Shown piece by piece: positions 27,941 through 36,268 of a DNA stretch of 64,000 nt. Numbering within the stretch: the stretch's first letter is position 1; every line of letters starts with the position of its first letter. The DNA comes from Prosthecobacter dejongeii (GTDB taxonomy: Bacteria; Verrucomicrobiota; Verrucomicrobiia; Verrucomicrobiales; Verrucomicrobiaceae). The notes under the pieces were generated by a model. It had not been told where the DNA came from and searched no databases. It saw only the letters and a program-made list of their open reading frames with translations. The translations under genes and the position numbers were made by a program. The stretch spans positions 1,178,001 through 1,242,000 of the forward strand of contig NZ_JACHIF010000001.1 of assembly GCF_014203045.1 (NCBI RefSeq). The letters run 5' to 3'.

Positions 27941-29587
27941 ATGAAAGGCTTCGCTCACGGTTTCCTGGCTCTCTTTCTTTTATCGGTGGCAGCTCCTTTG
28001 CAGGGGGATGACACGGCACGCCTTGCCGCATTGTTGCAGCAGGGCGGTGCGGTGACCATCCCGCCAGGAGACTATCATCTAGCAGGTGAGCAGCCGTTAG
28101 CCCTCAGATCACACCTCACCATCACCGCTTATGGGGCGCGCTTTCACCTGCCAAAAGTTTTGGGCGACAAAGCACGCGTGGTCATGTTTGCCGGGAAGGA
28201 CATTCAGCACCTCACTTGGTTAGGCGGGGAATTCATCGGGCAGGTGTTTGACCCTGCGCAAAAGGACAACACCTGGGAACCCAGTGTGAATACCAAAGGC
28301 ATCGAGATCACGACCTCGGAAAGCGGTGCCACGCATGACATCCTGTTCCGCGACGTAAAATCAAACGGCCTCGCCGGCGCGGTGATCGGTGTGCATGGCC
28401 TCAGTAAAAAGGGCGAGGAAGGGGCGGTCATCACTCCGGCTCAGCGAGTGGCGGTGGAAAGCTGCACGCTGCTGCGCAGTGGCAAATTCATGTGGGACTA
28501 TGGCTACCTGTGGCAGATCCTCACCTGGCCCGAGGCCTATGAACCGTGGGAAGTGGAGCGAGCCCGAAAGTATTTTCGCATGGACAGACTGCGGCCTGTT
28601 ATTTCTATCCAGCCTGGAGACGACCGAGTTTATTTGGCCAATCAGGCGGATCCCTGGCCCGTCAGTGCCAGTGCCGAGCCCAAGGAAGCCCTCACCTTCA
28701 TGGGTGCACATTTTACAGCAAACTTGGTTAGGGGGCGGCAATACTTCATCGTCGAGTCCACCCCGGAGTTCATCAAAATCGCCGAGACTCCAGGCGGCCC
28801 TCCCATTCGTTTTGAGGGTGGCGCAGATGGGGAGCTGATCATGGCTCACAATATCTCTGCGACGTATTTGGCCGCCTACGCACCCACCGGTAGCGGGCCA
28901 GGGAAGGGGGCTTTTGACATCACCGGAACCCAGGACGTGCGGGTCACTGGCTGCCAGCTCAGTGCCCTCGGGGATACCATGCACATCCAGGCGTGCAGAA
29001 ACATTGTCTTTACCAACAATCACATTCTCGGTTCGCGCATGGGGGCCTTCTTCCTGGCCGAATTTTGCCAGAATGCCACCATCACAGGGAACCTGATTGA
29101 TGGCACCAACGGCTCTCGAGTGATGAGCGTGGAGAAGTCCTGCACGGATGTCACCATCGTGGCCAATACCTTCCGCAATGGCGGGCGTGGGAACTGGATC
29201 AACCAGCCGAAAAACTTCATCCTCCAGGGCAATGTGTTCGTGAACAACACCACGAAAAACGAGCCCGACCTGCGCCGGGGCCGCATCGCCTACCAGACGG
29301 GCAAGCCCGTGAGCTTCCCGGAGCTCTACTTCACTCTTTACGAAGAAGGTGCCTCTTACGGCCCAGTCATCGTGCGGGACAATGTCTTCTCCCTGGGAGA
29401 CTCAGCGCCTCAGGAAGCCGTCACCTTTGCACCGAATGGCCATGACATCCAGATGACCGGCAACGTATTTCAGAATCGCCCAGTCACCATCGTCGTGGAC
29501 CCTTCCTGCAAAAACGTGAACATGGGTGCGAACCAAGGGGCCGATCCCAAGACGGCCCCAGTGGATTTTAATCACGGAAGACGTTAG
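27941..29587 (+). CDS. Exported right-handed parallel beta-helix protein
   Basis: A 548-residue secreted protein (signal MKGFAHGFLALFLLSVAAPL). It begins like a pectate-lyase-3-type helix cap (TARLAALLQQGGAVTIPPGD) and has the strand-turn ladder of a beta-helix: DITGTQDVRVTGCQLSALGD, NIVFTNNHILGS, NATITGNLIDGTNGSR, DVTIVANTFRNGG. These folds are used by polysaccharide lyases, hydrolases and epimerases; the catalytic residues cannot be identified by eye. Motif copy C precedes it, so it is likely co-regulated with the dehydrogenase and SDR-isomerase operon, supporting a polysaccharide or uronate role. Confidence 0.85.
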   Translation: MKGFAHGFLALFLLSVAAPLQGDDTARLAALLQQGGAVTIPPGDYHLAGEQPLALRSHLTITAYGARFHLPKVLGDKARVVMFAGKDIQHLTWLGGEFIGQVFDPAQKDNTWEPSVNTKGIEITTSESGATHDILFRDVKSNGLAGAVIGVHGLSKKGEEGAVITPAQRVAVESCTLLRSGKFMWDYGYLWQILTWPEAYEPWEVERARKYFRMDRLRPVISIQPGDDRVYLANQADPWPVSASAEPKEALTFMGAHFTANLVRGRQYFIVESTPEFIKIAETPGGPPIRFEGGADGELIMAHNISATYLAAYAPTGSGPGKGAFDITGTQDVRVTGCQLSALGDTMHIQACRNIVFTNNHILGSRMGAFFLAEFCQNATITGNLIDGTNGSRVMSVEKSCTDVTIVANTFRNGGRGNWINQPKNFILQGNVFVNNTTKNEPDLRRGRIAYQTGKPVSFPELYFTLYEEGASYGPVIVRDNVFSLGDSAPQEAVTFAPNGHDIQMTGNVFQNRPVTIVVDPSCKNVNMGANQGADPKTAPVDFNHGRR

Positions 29588-29763
29588 GCCGATTTGGTCG
29601 CGGCTTTGCGCAGGATGGCCTTGGTTTCGCGCTGTCGCTTGGGCACGAATGCGTGAGCCTGGGCCGCTTTGGCCTTTGGTGCGGGGGATCTTTGGCGATC
29701 GCCAGGGCCGTTGCAGTTATCCAGGTCAGCGAGCCAGTCGGCCAGCCCGATGTCCTGCCACAT
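29584..29763 (-). CDS. Possible small basic protein
   Basis: A 59-codon frame (MWQDIGLADWLADLDN at the start, Lys/Ala/Arg-rich tail ending ATKSA), convergent with the beta-helix gene and overlapping it by 4 nt at the stops. A stop codon lies 18 nt before the ATG. The basic C-terminus could bind nucleic acid. The alternative longer frame on this strand (29568-29828) is Pro/Ser/Arg-rich and reads as a shadow. I cannot exclude that both are non-coding. Confidence 0.25.
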   Translation of the reverse strand: MWQDIGLADWLADLDNCNGPGDRQRSPAPKAKAAQAHAFVPKRQRETKAILRKAATKSA

Positions 29764-30030
29764 GAAGCCCTCGGTGATCTGCTAGCAAAGCGGCACACCA
29801 GAGACGGGATGCCATTGCCCAGGGCCATGATCTTTAGTCAGAAAAGTTAAAAAGGTCTTCCGGTAGTGACAAATGATCGCAGAAACTGTAGCAAATTGAT
29901 TGGGCAATCTCAAAATCAAACAAGTTATTTAACTTAATGGATAATCCGATAAAATTTTTTATATTTAGAAAATGGATTTTTTTGGAATGACTTTCTTCAG
30001 GAATTTGTAGCCGAGTATGGTGGCAAATCC
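29764..30030. other. AT-rich junction between host-type DNA and small-gene patch
   Basis: GC drops sharply from about 29840. A minus-strand frame ending at 29834 has a protein-like tail (KLNNLFDFEIAQSICYSF) that could be the remnant of a lost gene; upstream of about 29950 the same frame becomes antisense to the SUKH-like gene. The plus-strand SUKH frame is open from 29953 but has no start codon before 30031. The region looks like a recombination scar joining two gene fragments. Confidence 0.35.
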
Positions 30031-30348
30031 GTGAAGTATTTCCATCATCAAACGTCAGACTTAATGACGGCACGCTTTTGCCTCCCTTCGCTCATTAAGG
30101 TTGGAAGAAATTACGGTCAACACCAGCTTACTTACGCATACATAGGGGAAGAAATTGCCCCAGTCGGAGATTGCAACAATATGCATATTGAGTTGCTACT
30201 GACAGAGGGCGGGCGGCTGATAGGCTTCGCTGATTACAAGCTATTGTATTGGGGTTCTTTAAAGCCTGGGTCTTGGAAAGAGTCCCTCCAATTTCTATTG
30301 GAGGGAAATAAGCCAATCGAACTAGGTAATATAGAATATATGATCTGA
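30031..30348 (+). CDS. SUKH-3-like immunity protein, N-terminus probably lost
   Basis: The 105-residue product from GTG 30031 ends with features of SUKH-3 family immunity proteins: YIGEEIAPVGDCNNMHIELL, then EGGRLIGFADYKLLYWGS and SWKESLQFLLEGNKPIEL. Such proteins neutralise polymorphic toxins delivered by neighbouring bacteria. The same frame continues upstream to 29953 with YLENGFFWNDFLQEFVAEYG, which fits the family's N-terminal helices, but no start codon exists there and a TAA precedes it. So either the protein now starts at the GTG, or the gene has been truncated. No toxin gene is adjacent, so it is an orphan. It is markedly AT-rich versus its flanks. Confidence 0.55.
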   Translation: MKYFHHQTSDLMTARFCLPSLIKVGRNYGQHQLTYAYIGEEIAPVGDCNNMHIELLLTEGGRLIGFADYKLLYWGSLKPGSWKESLQFLLEGNKPIELGNIEYMI

Positions 30349-30575
30349 AAATAAGAACATCATTGATTCAAGAGTGCAGACACAAAGTGAGATCACTAAA
30401 TTAGCTCCACAGGACCAAGGCTCAAAATCAAATGGAAACTGGAGAACCAAACTTTTCCGTCATCTTTAATAAGAATACGGTTGATTCGTGAGGAACTGAA
30501 GAAATTGATTCTTAATATTTAAATTAACAATGCTTCTTGGAGAGTTGATGGAGTAATTAATTTTAATCAAAAATT

Positions 30576-30989
30576 ATGAGATTATTACAAGTATGCACAG
30601 AAAGAAGATTTGAAGAACTATTTGATAACAGGTCGTTCAATCATGCTGAAAAAACTGAGGGATTTGAAAAAGAATTCGAATTAGCAACTGATCTGGTTGG
30701 AATAATCCTCGAAAAATACGTAGGGGCGGAATCATTTAAACTTCATCAATCATACAACAATACCTCCCGTTTTATAGATATTGCTTTTCTTACAGAGGGA
30801 TACCTTAACGCATCTTTGATTCTAGATTTACAAAAATCCTTGAGCGGAATGGCTGAGGAATGGATGGTGTGTTTGTGGGAAAGTTGCTTTATATTTGTAA
30901 CTCCCAAAGATATATTTGGTTTTGATCCTTCAAAAGCGGATCCCCTTTTTGAAAAGCTTAAAGAATGCACGGATGACGACCATGGTTAA
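30576..30989 (+). CDS. Small AT-rich protein, candidate immunity gene
   Basis: A 137-residue soluble acidic protein with no signal peptide. It has no motif I recognise. The pattern (FEKEFELATDLVGIILEKYV, then SRFIDIAFLTEGYLNASLIL and WMVCLWESCFIFVTPKDIFG) is a compact alpha/beta domain of the size of many immunity proteins. It is placed between the SUKH-like gene and another unknown, all on one strand and all AT-rich, so the neighbourhood suggests, but does not show, an anti-toxin role. Confidence 0.5.
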   Translation: MRLLQVCTERRFEELFDNRSFNHAEKTEGFEKEFELATDLVGIILEKYVGAESFKLHQSYNNTSRFIDIAFLTEGYLNASLILDLQKSLSGMAEEWMVCLWESCFIFVTPKDIFGFDPSKADPLFEKLKECTDDDHG

Positions 30990-31109
30990 TTTAGCTGGTT
31001 GGGACGAGCAGGAGTTGATTAGACCAGCTAGAAGCATCGGATCTTGAGCGGGTCTTGGTAGCCTATAATTACAATGTAAAGACTTTTTAACTTCCAGAGT
31101 AATTCAGTA

Positions 31110-32075
31110 ATGACTGAGAAATATCATATTTACATTCGTCGCAAGAGATCTGATGATGAGTCGGAAGGTCTAGACCCAGCGGCATATAATAAATTTAAGT
31201 CCCTATTAGGAGACATTATCGATATCGGAGGCGATCTCTTTGCGCCTTTACCACTAGCTGGAGATAACCCTTTAGTATTAAGGATTATTGATTCACTACA
31301 ACAACTAGGTGTCGACTTGCGCAATAAGGCAATTGTTTCAGGTAATCCGGTATCTATTTATAAAAGTAGAGAATATTCTCCGCATGAACTCTTTAAATTT
31401 GAGTATTGCCAAGTTTTTCATCCAGATTTTCTTGGGAAAACCTCTGCCAATAGGGAGCATGACGAAGTTGGTGCACCATATTTAGAGGCTCCTGTCACTC
31501 CTATAGGACGAGAATGTGGAACGATATCTCACACTATTGGAGGTCGATTTTTGTTAGTGCGAGGAGGCGTAAAACGAGCACTTGAGCGATCAGGATTAAA
31601 AGGATTGTTGCTTGTTAAAGCAACGACGATAAGCAGTAAATCTTTACTTCCAAACGAAGAGGCTTGGATTGTCTGGAGTGACACCATTATGCCTAAATTT
31701 AATAATTTATGCATTTTCGATAGTTTCCAACTAAGCCGCTTTAATTCACAATTGCCTTATCAAAGTAATGCGGTTTACGAGGGTTTCCTTAAGCCTGGGG
31801 AACTCCATTATAGAAGAGCAGCTTTAGCCAAAGTCGAAAGCTTTGATGTGGCACTCACCCATGAAAGATTTGGTAACCGAGGCACCGTTGAAAACCAATT
31901 AATATATAGTAGGAATTTTATTCAATTTTTCAAAGATGAGTTAAATATCACCCTCGTCGGTAAGCCCGTGCATTTAGATGACTCAGGTCAAATTCCTTGG
32001 GAGGGTCCATATCCGGATATGCATGATAGCTTAAATATACGCCCTGCTTGGCTTGGAGAATTCGAAAGCAAATGA
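31110..32075 (+). CDS. Unknown AT-rich protein in the immunity-like patch
   Basis: A 321-residue soluble protein starting MTEKYHIYIRRKRSDDESEG. No transmembrane segment or signal is visible. An N-terminal segment of about 90 residues precedes a domain with HELFKFEYCQVFHPDFLG and GGRFLLVRGGVKRALERSGL, and a later EEAWIVWSDTIMPKFNN. I do not recognise the family. Base composition is unlike the flanking host genes, consistent with horizontal gain together with the two small genes upstream. Confidence 0.6.
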   Translation: MTEKYHIYIRRKRSDDESEGLDPAAYNKFKSLLGDIIDIGGDLFAPLPLAGDNPLVLRIIDSLQQLGVDLRNKAIVSGNPVSIYKSREYSPHELFKFEYCQVFHPDFLGKTSANREHDEVGAPYLEAPVTPIGRECGTISHTIGGRFLLVRGGVKRALERSGLKGLLLVKATTISSKSLLPNEEAWIVWSDTIMPKFNNLCIFDSFQLSRFNSQLPYQSNAVYEGFLKPGELHYRRAALAKVESFDVALTHERFGNRGTVENQLIYSRNFIQFFKDELNITLVGKPVHLDDSGQIPWEGPYPDMHDSLNIRPAWLGEFESK

Positions 32076-32203
32076 ATCTTTTTCTTCGAAGTAAGCTATT
32101 AACATTGATAGTCGTGTCGCTACAATATAGCTTTTACAGCGATACTCGAATCGATTGTTGTTCCATCTCAGTGTTGCCAATGAAGCCTTGGCGCATCAAC
32201 TGA
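32072..32203 (+). CDS. Possible 43-residue membrane peptide
   Basis: A short frame whose ATG overlaps the previous stop (ATGA). It starts MNLFLRSKLLTLIVVSLQYS, which would be a signal or membrane segment, then ends RIDCCSISVLPMKPWRIN. The overlap arrangement favours translation, but the length and lack of a family leave it doubtful. Downstream to 32314 I see only non-coding sequence. Confidence 0.22.
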   Translation: MNLFLRSKLLTLIVVSLQYSFYSDTRIDCCSISVLPMKPWRIN

Positions 32204-32314
32204 AAGTATTTGGGGCCACGTTGTTCTGCCTACTGTTAAGCTACGATTTATTCTCCGGCTGCGCTGTTGGACTACCGCAACGGAGGAGCCCCCATTGTCG
32301 GGAAATGTACCAGC

Positions 32315-33202
32315 CTACTGGCCGTAATGCTTCCGCATCAGCGGCATCACCACGTCGGGATGATCTGTGGCAAAGGACTCCACGCCTAGCTCCAGCAGGC
32401 GTTCATAGATGCCGGGTGAGTTGGCCCCCCAGGGCAGGGACTGGAAAAGGATGCCGCGCTTTTTCAGCTCCGGGCCCACACTTTTCAAAAACGCTTCCGA
32501 AGGCTCGATCTCGGTCCAGCCCGTCGTCCCCTTCCTTTCCCGCACGTGGATCTGCACCTGCGTGATGTCCGGAAAGCCGGTCTTTTTCAGGCTTTCAATT
32601 CGCTCTCTCAGACTCTCCTCTGTGCCGCCCATCCAGTGCAGCGTGTGGGAGTCTGGTAGCAGCGTTTTCCATTCGTGGATCACCTCCAGTTTGGTCGATG
32701 CCAGGATCACCTGCGGGGCCACTTCATGCTGCTTGGCCAGCGTCGCCAGGGCAGGCAGACTCACCTGCTTGATGTCCAGATACAGCCGTCTTTCAGGCCG
32801 CCCCTTCATGATCGCAAAAATATCCGCCATGCTGGAAACGTGGCGCTTTTGGAAACCCTGCGGACTCTCCGCCCCCACTTCCAGTTTCGAAAGCTCGTCA
32901 AAGGTCACATCCTGCACTCCCTTTTTTTTCAGCGCTTCATCGGCCCCATGCACCACGCGGGCAAAGTCGGCATCGTGAAACGCCACGATCACGCCATCAC
33001 TCGTCGTGCGAATGTCCGCCTCCGGGATCGTCCCCAAGCCCCAGCCCAGCTCAAACGCGGCGATGGTATTCTCCGCTGCCAACACCCCCGCACCTCGATG
33101 ACTCTGCACAATGAAAGGAGGCACCGCCTCCGCCGCAGACGTCTGGGGGATAGAGGTCGTCAAGCTCGCAGCCGCGAGGAGAAAAGTGGCAAAAGTCTTC
33201 AT
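32315..33202 (-). CDS. Exported glycerophosphodiester phosphodiesterase
   Basis: A 295-residue exported enzyme (signal peptide about 1-24, ending TSAAEA) that splits glycerophosphodiesters into glycerol-3-phosphate and alcohol. Active-site residues are visible: SHRGAG (His35, Arg36), AENT (Glu44), EADIR (Glu61, Asp63) and FHDADF (His76, Asp77); LDIK near 145 supplies a further acidic residue. Length is normal. It marks return to high-GC host-type DNA and is convergent with the AT-rich patch. Confidence 0.9.
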   Translation of the reverse strand: MKTFATFLLAAASLTTSIPQTSAAEAVPPFIVQSHRGAGVLAAENTIAAFELGWGLGTIPEADIRTTSDGVIVAFHDADFARVVHGADEALKKKGVQDVTFDELSKLEVGAESPQGFQKRHVSSMADIFAIMKGRPERRLYLDIKQVSLPALATLAKQHEVAPQVILASTKLEVIHEWKTLLPDSHTLHWMGGTEESLRERIESLKKTGFPDITQVQIHVRERKGTTGWTEIEPSEAFLKSVGPELKKRGILFQSLPWGANSPGIYERLLELGVESFATDHPDVVMPLMRKHYGQ

Positions 33203-33363
33203 GAAATGGAATCAAGGATAACGGAAAAAGCGGTCCCATTTGTCCAAGTCATTCAAGAAATCTGGATCAAAAAAGGCGCCAGTTTACCCATGCCAGCCTT
33301 TGCACCTCCACGCCGCCGCCGTCCTGCAACGATTCCTTCAGATTGAGATTCTGCTTCACTCCT

Positions 33364-34326
<963 letters not shown>

Positions 34327-34501
34327 TTATTTAAACCACGACCCATCGCTGCGGATAGGCCTTCTTTTGTGTGATCTCAGCCATGATGCCGATAACCCGC
34401 CGATGATGCGCAGCCGGGCTAAACGAGTGGCTGCGCAAATCACGCACGGGTTTTCAAATCCTTCCTTGCAGCTTGGGTGAGCATTTGAATAGTGGCCTTT
34501 C

Positions 34502-35581
34502 ATGGTTGCCCGCACCTACTCAGCCACGCTTCTTGGCGTCAATGCGATCGAGATCGAGATCGAATCTTACGATACAGGCGGCACACAGAAGATGTTCATC
34601 GTGGGTTTGCCGGATGCCTCGGTGAAAGAGAGTCGGGAGCGGGTGACGGCGGCCATTTCCTCTTGCGGTTTTGCCATGAATGATGGCGTGACCACGGTGA
34701 ACCTAGCGCCGGCAGATTTGAAAAAAGAAGGGCCTGGGTTTGACCTGCCCATCGCCATTTCGCTCATCGCCCATCGGGTTAAAATCCCCATCGCCGTGCT
34801 CGCGGAAACGGCCATGATCGGTGAACTGGCGCTGAATGGTGAATTGCGCCCCGTACGCGGTCTGCTGGCGGTGGCTCTGGAGGCCCGGGCCAAGGGCCGC
34901 AAACGATTGCTGGTGCCCAAGCGCGCCGCCATCGAGGCCAGCGTGGTGGCCGGGATTGACATCATCGGAGTCAGCCACCTGCGCGAGGTCGTGGAGTATC
35001 TGAAGGGGGACATCGAACTCACGCCCGAGCCCTGCCGCGCCACGGAATTCTTCGCCGCCGCCGCGCACTACGACATTGATTTTGCCGACGTGAAGGGCCA
35101 GGGCGACGCGAAGCGTGCCATTGAGGTAGCCGTCGCGGGTGGGCATAATATCCTCATGGTGGGACCTCCGGGCACGGGTAAGTCCATGATCGCCAAGCGC
35201 GTGGGCACCATCATGCCCAGCATGACGGAGGAGGAGGCCATCGAGACCACAAAGATCCACAGTGTGGGCGGCCTTTTGAGTGAGCAGCAGGCCTTCGTCG
35301 CCACCCGGCCTTTTCGCTCTCCTCACCACACCATCAGCGATGCGGGACTGCTCGGCGGGGGAACGAATCCTGGGCCGGGCGAAGTCAGCCTTTCGCACAA
35401 TGGGGTGCTGTTTCTGGATGAGTTGCCTGAGTTTCGCCGCAGCACTTTGGAGGTCATGCGGCAGCCTTTGGAAGATGGCAGGGTGACCATCTCCCGCGCT
35501 GCGGGAACGGTGACCTTTCCGGCTGCCTTCATGCTCGTCGCCGCCATGAACCCCTGCCAGTGTGGGTTCAAGCGGCGGTGA
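34502..35581 (+). pseudogene. comM: yifB/comM Mg-chelatase-like AAA ATPase, truncated
   Basis: YifB/ComM is a hexameric helicase that helps branch migration of incoming DNA in natural transformation. The N-terminal S5-like domain ([50 protein letters not shown]) is intact. Walker A is GPPGTGKS at 221-228 and Walker B is [10 protein letters not shown]. The protein stops at 359 residues right after [10 protein letters not shown], where a normal protein of about 500 residues continues through a zinc-binding segment, the arginine finger and the C-terminal domain. The remaining sequence is not found anywhere in the window. The break coincides with the start of integrase remnants and defence genes, so I read it as the left boundary of an island. 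Confidence 0.88.
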
Positions 35582-35599
35582 TAATGAGCAGAAAGCGTC

Positions 35600-36095
35600 C
35601 TAGAATTGCCCGGTCGGAATGCGGAACCTTTCGTTTAAGTCTGAGGCCTTGAACATCCCGGCATAGCTGGTGCTGCTTACACGTTTGCCCAAGATGGCCA
35701 GCCATTCATTCAGAAGGGAATGGACGAACGTTGCGGACCTGGAATTTGCTGCCGTGAGAGCACCAGCCAAGGAATTCATCCCTGACGCCTTCAATGAAGT
35801 CGATGGAGCTGGCTGACTTGTCAGCGCTCACGGCAAGCAGCTTGGCAAACAGCTCTTCCAGCGTGGTCTTCTCCAGGTAAGTGTCCACCTTGCCAAGCTC
35901 GTCGATCCAGGCCTTCAGACGGCGCTCAGCTATCTTGCGATCCGTGGTTTTTAGAGAATGCTCCTTGCGTTTGCCCTCGACCTTCTTGAGGCCCAAATAC
36001 ATGCCCGAACGGCTGTGACGATAAAGCCCAGGAATACCGTGGACTTTGACATAATCTGGCACGGCAGTGGACGAAGAATGGGAGACGGGAGGCAT
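35600..36095 (-). pseudogene. Decayed tyrosine recombinase (phage-type integrase), N-terminal part, frameshifted
   Basis: The upstream frame (36095-35706) encodes an Arm/core-binding N-terminus: PDYVKVHGIPGLYRHSRSGM, then KKVEGKRKEHSLKTTDRKI and ERRLKAWIDELGKVDTYLEK. It ends after SKFQVRNVRPFPSE. A second frame on the same strand (to 35600) continues with NEWLAILGKRVSSTSYAGMF, which fits the next part of the core-binding domain, so a frameshift near 35720-35745 is likely. The catalytic domain with Arg-His-Arg-Tyr is absent. This is the expected kind of gene at the edge of an integrated island, now inactive. Confidence 0.72.
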
Positions 36096-36268
36096 GTGGC
36101 TCCCCTAGAAGTTGACAAAAAGGCCTTTAGGACGGCGGAAAAATGCAATTTTGTAATTCCCCTATGATCGAACGCCATGATAACGACCCAAGGATCTATG
36201 CAATCACTTAGGCGAGAAATTCTCAATTATGATAAGCAATCGACCGAAACAGAGCAGTATTCCAAAAA

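Noticed and set aside
29568-29828. A Pro/Ser/Arg-rich minus-strand frame after the beta-helix gene.
   Set aside because: Low-complexity composition; the alternative 59-codon frame on the same strand is more protein-like, though also doubtful.
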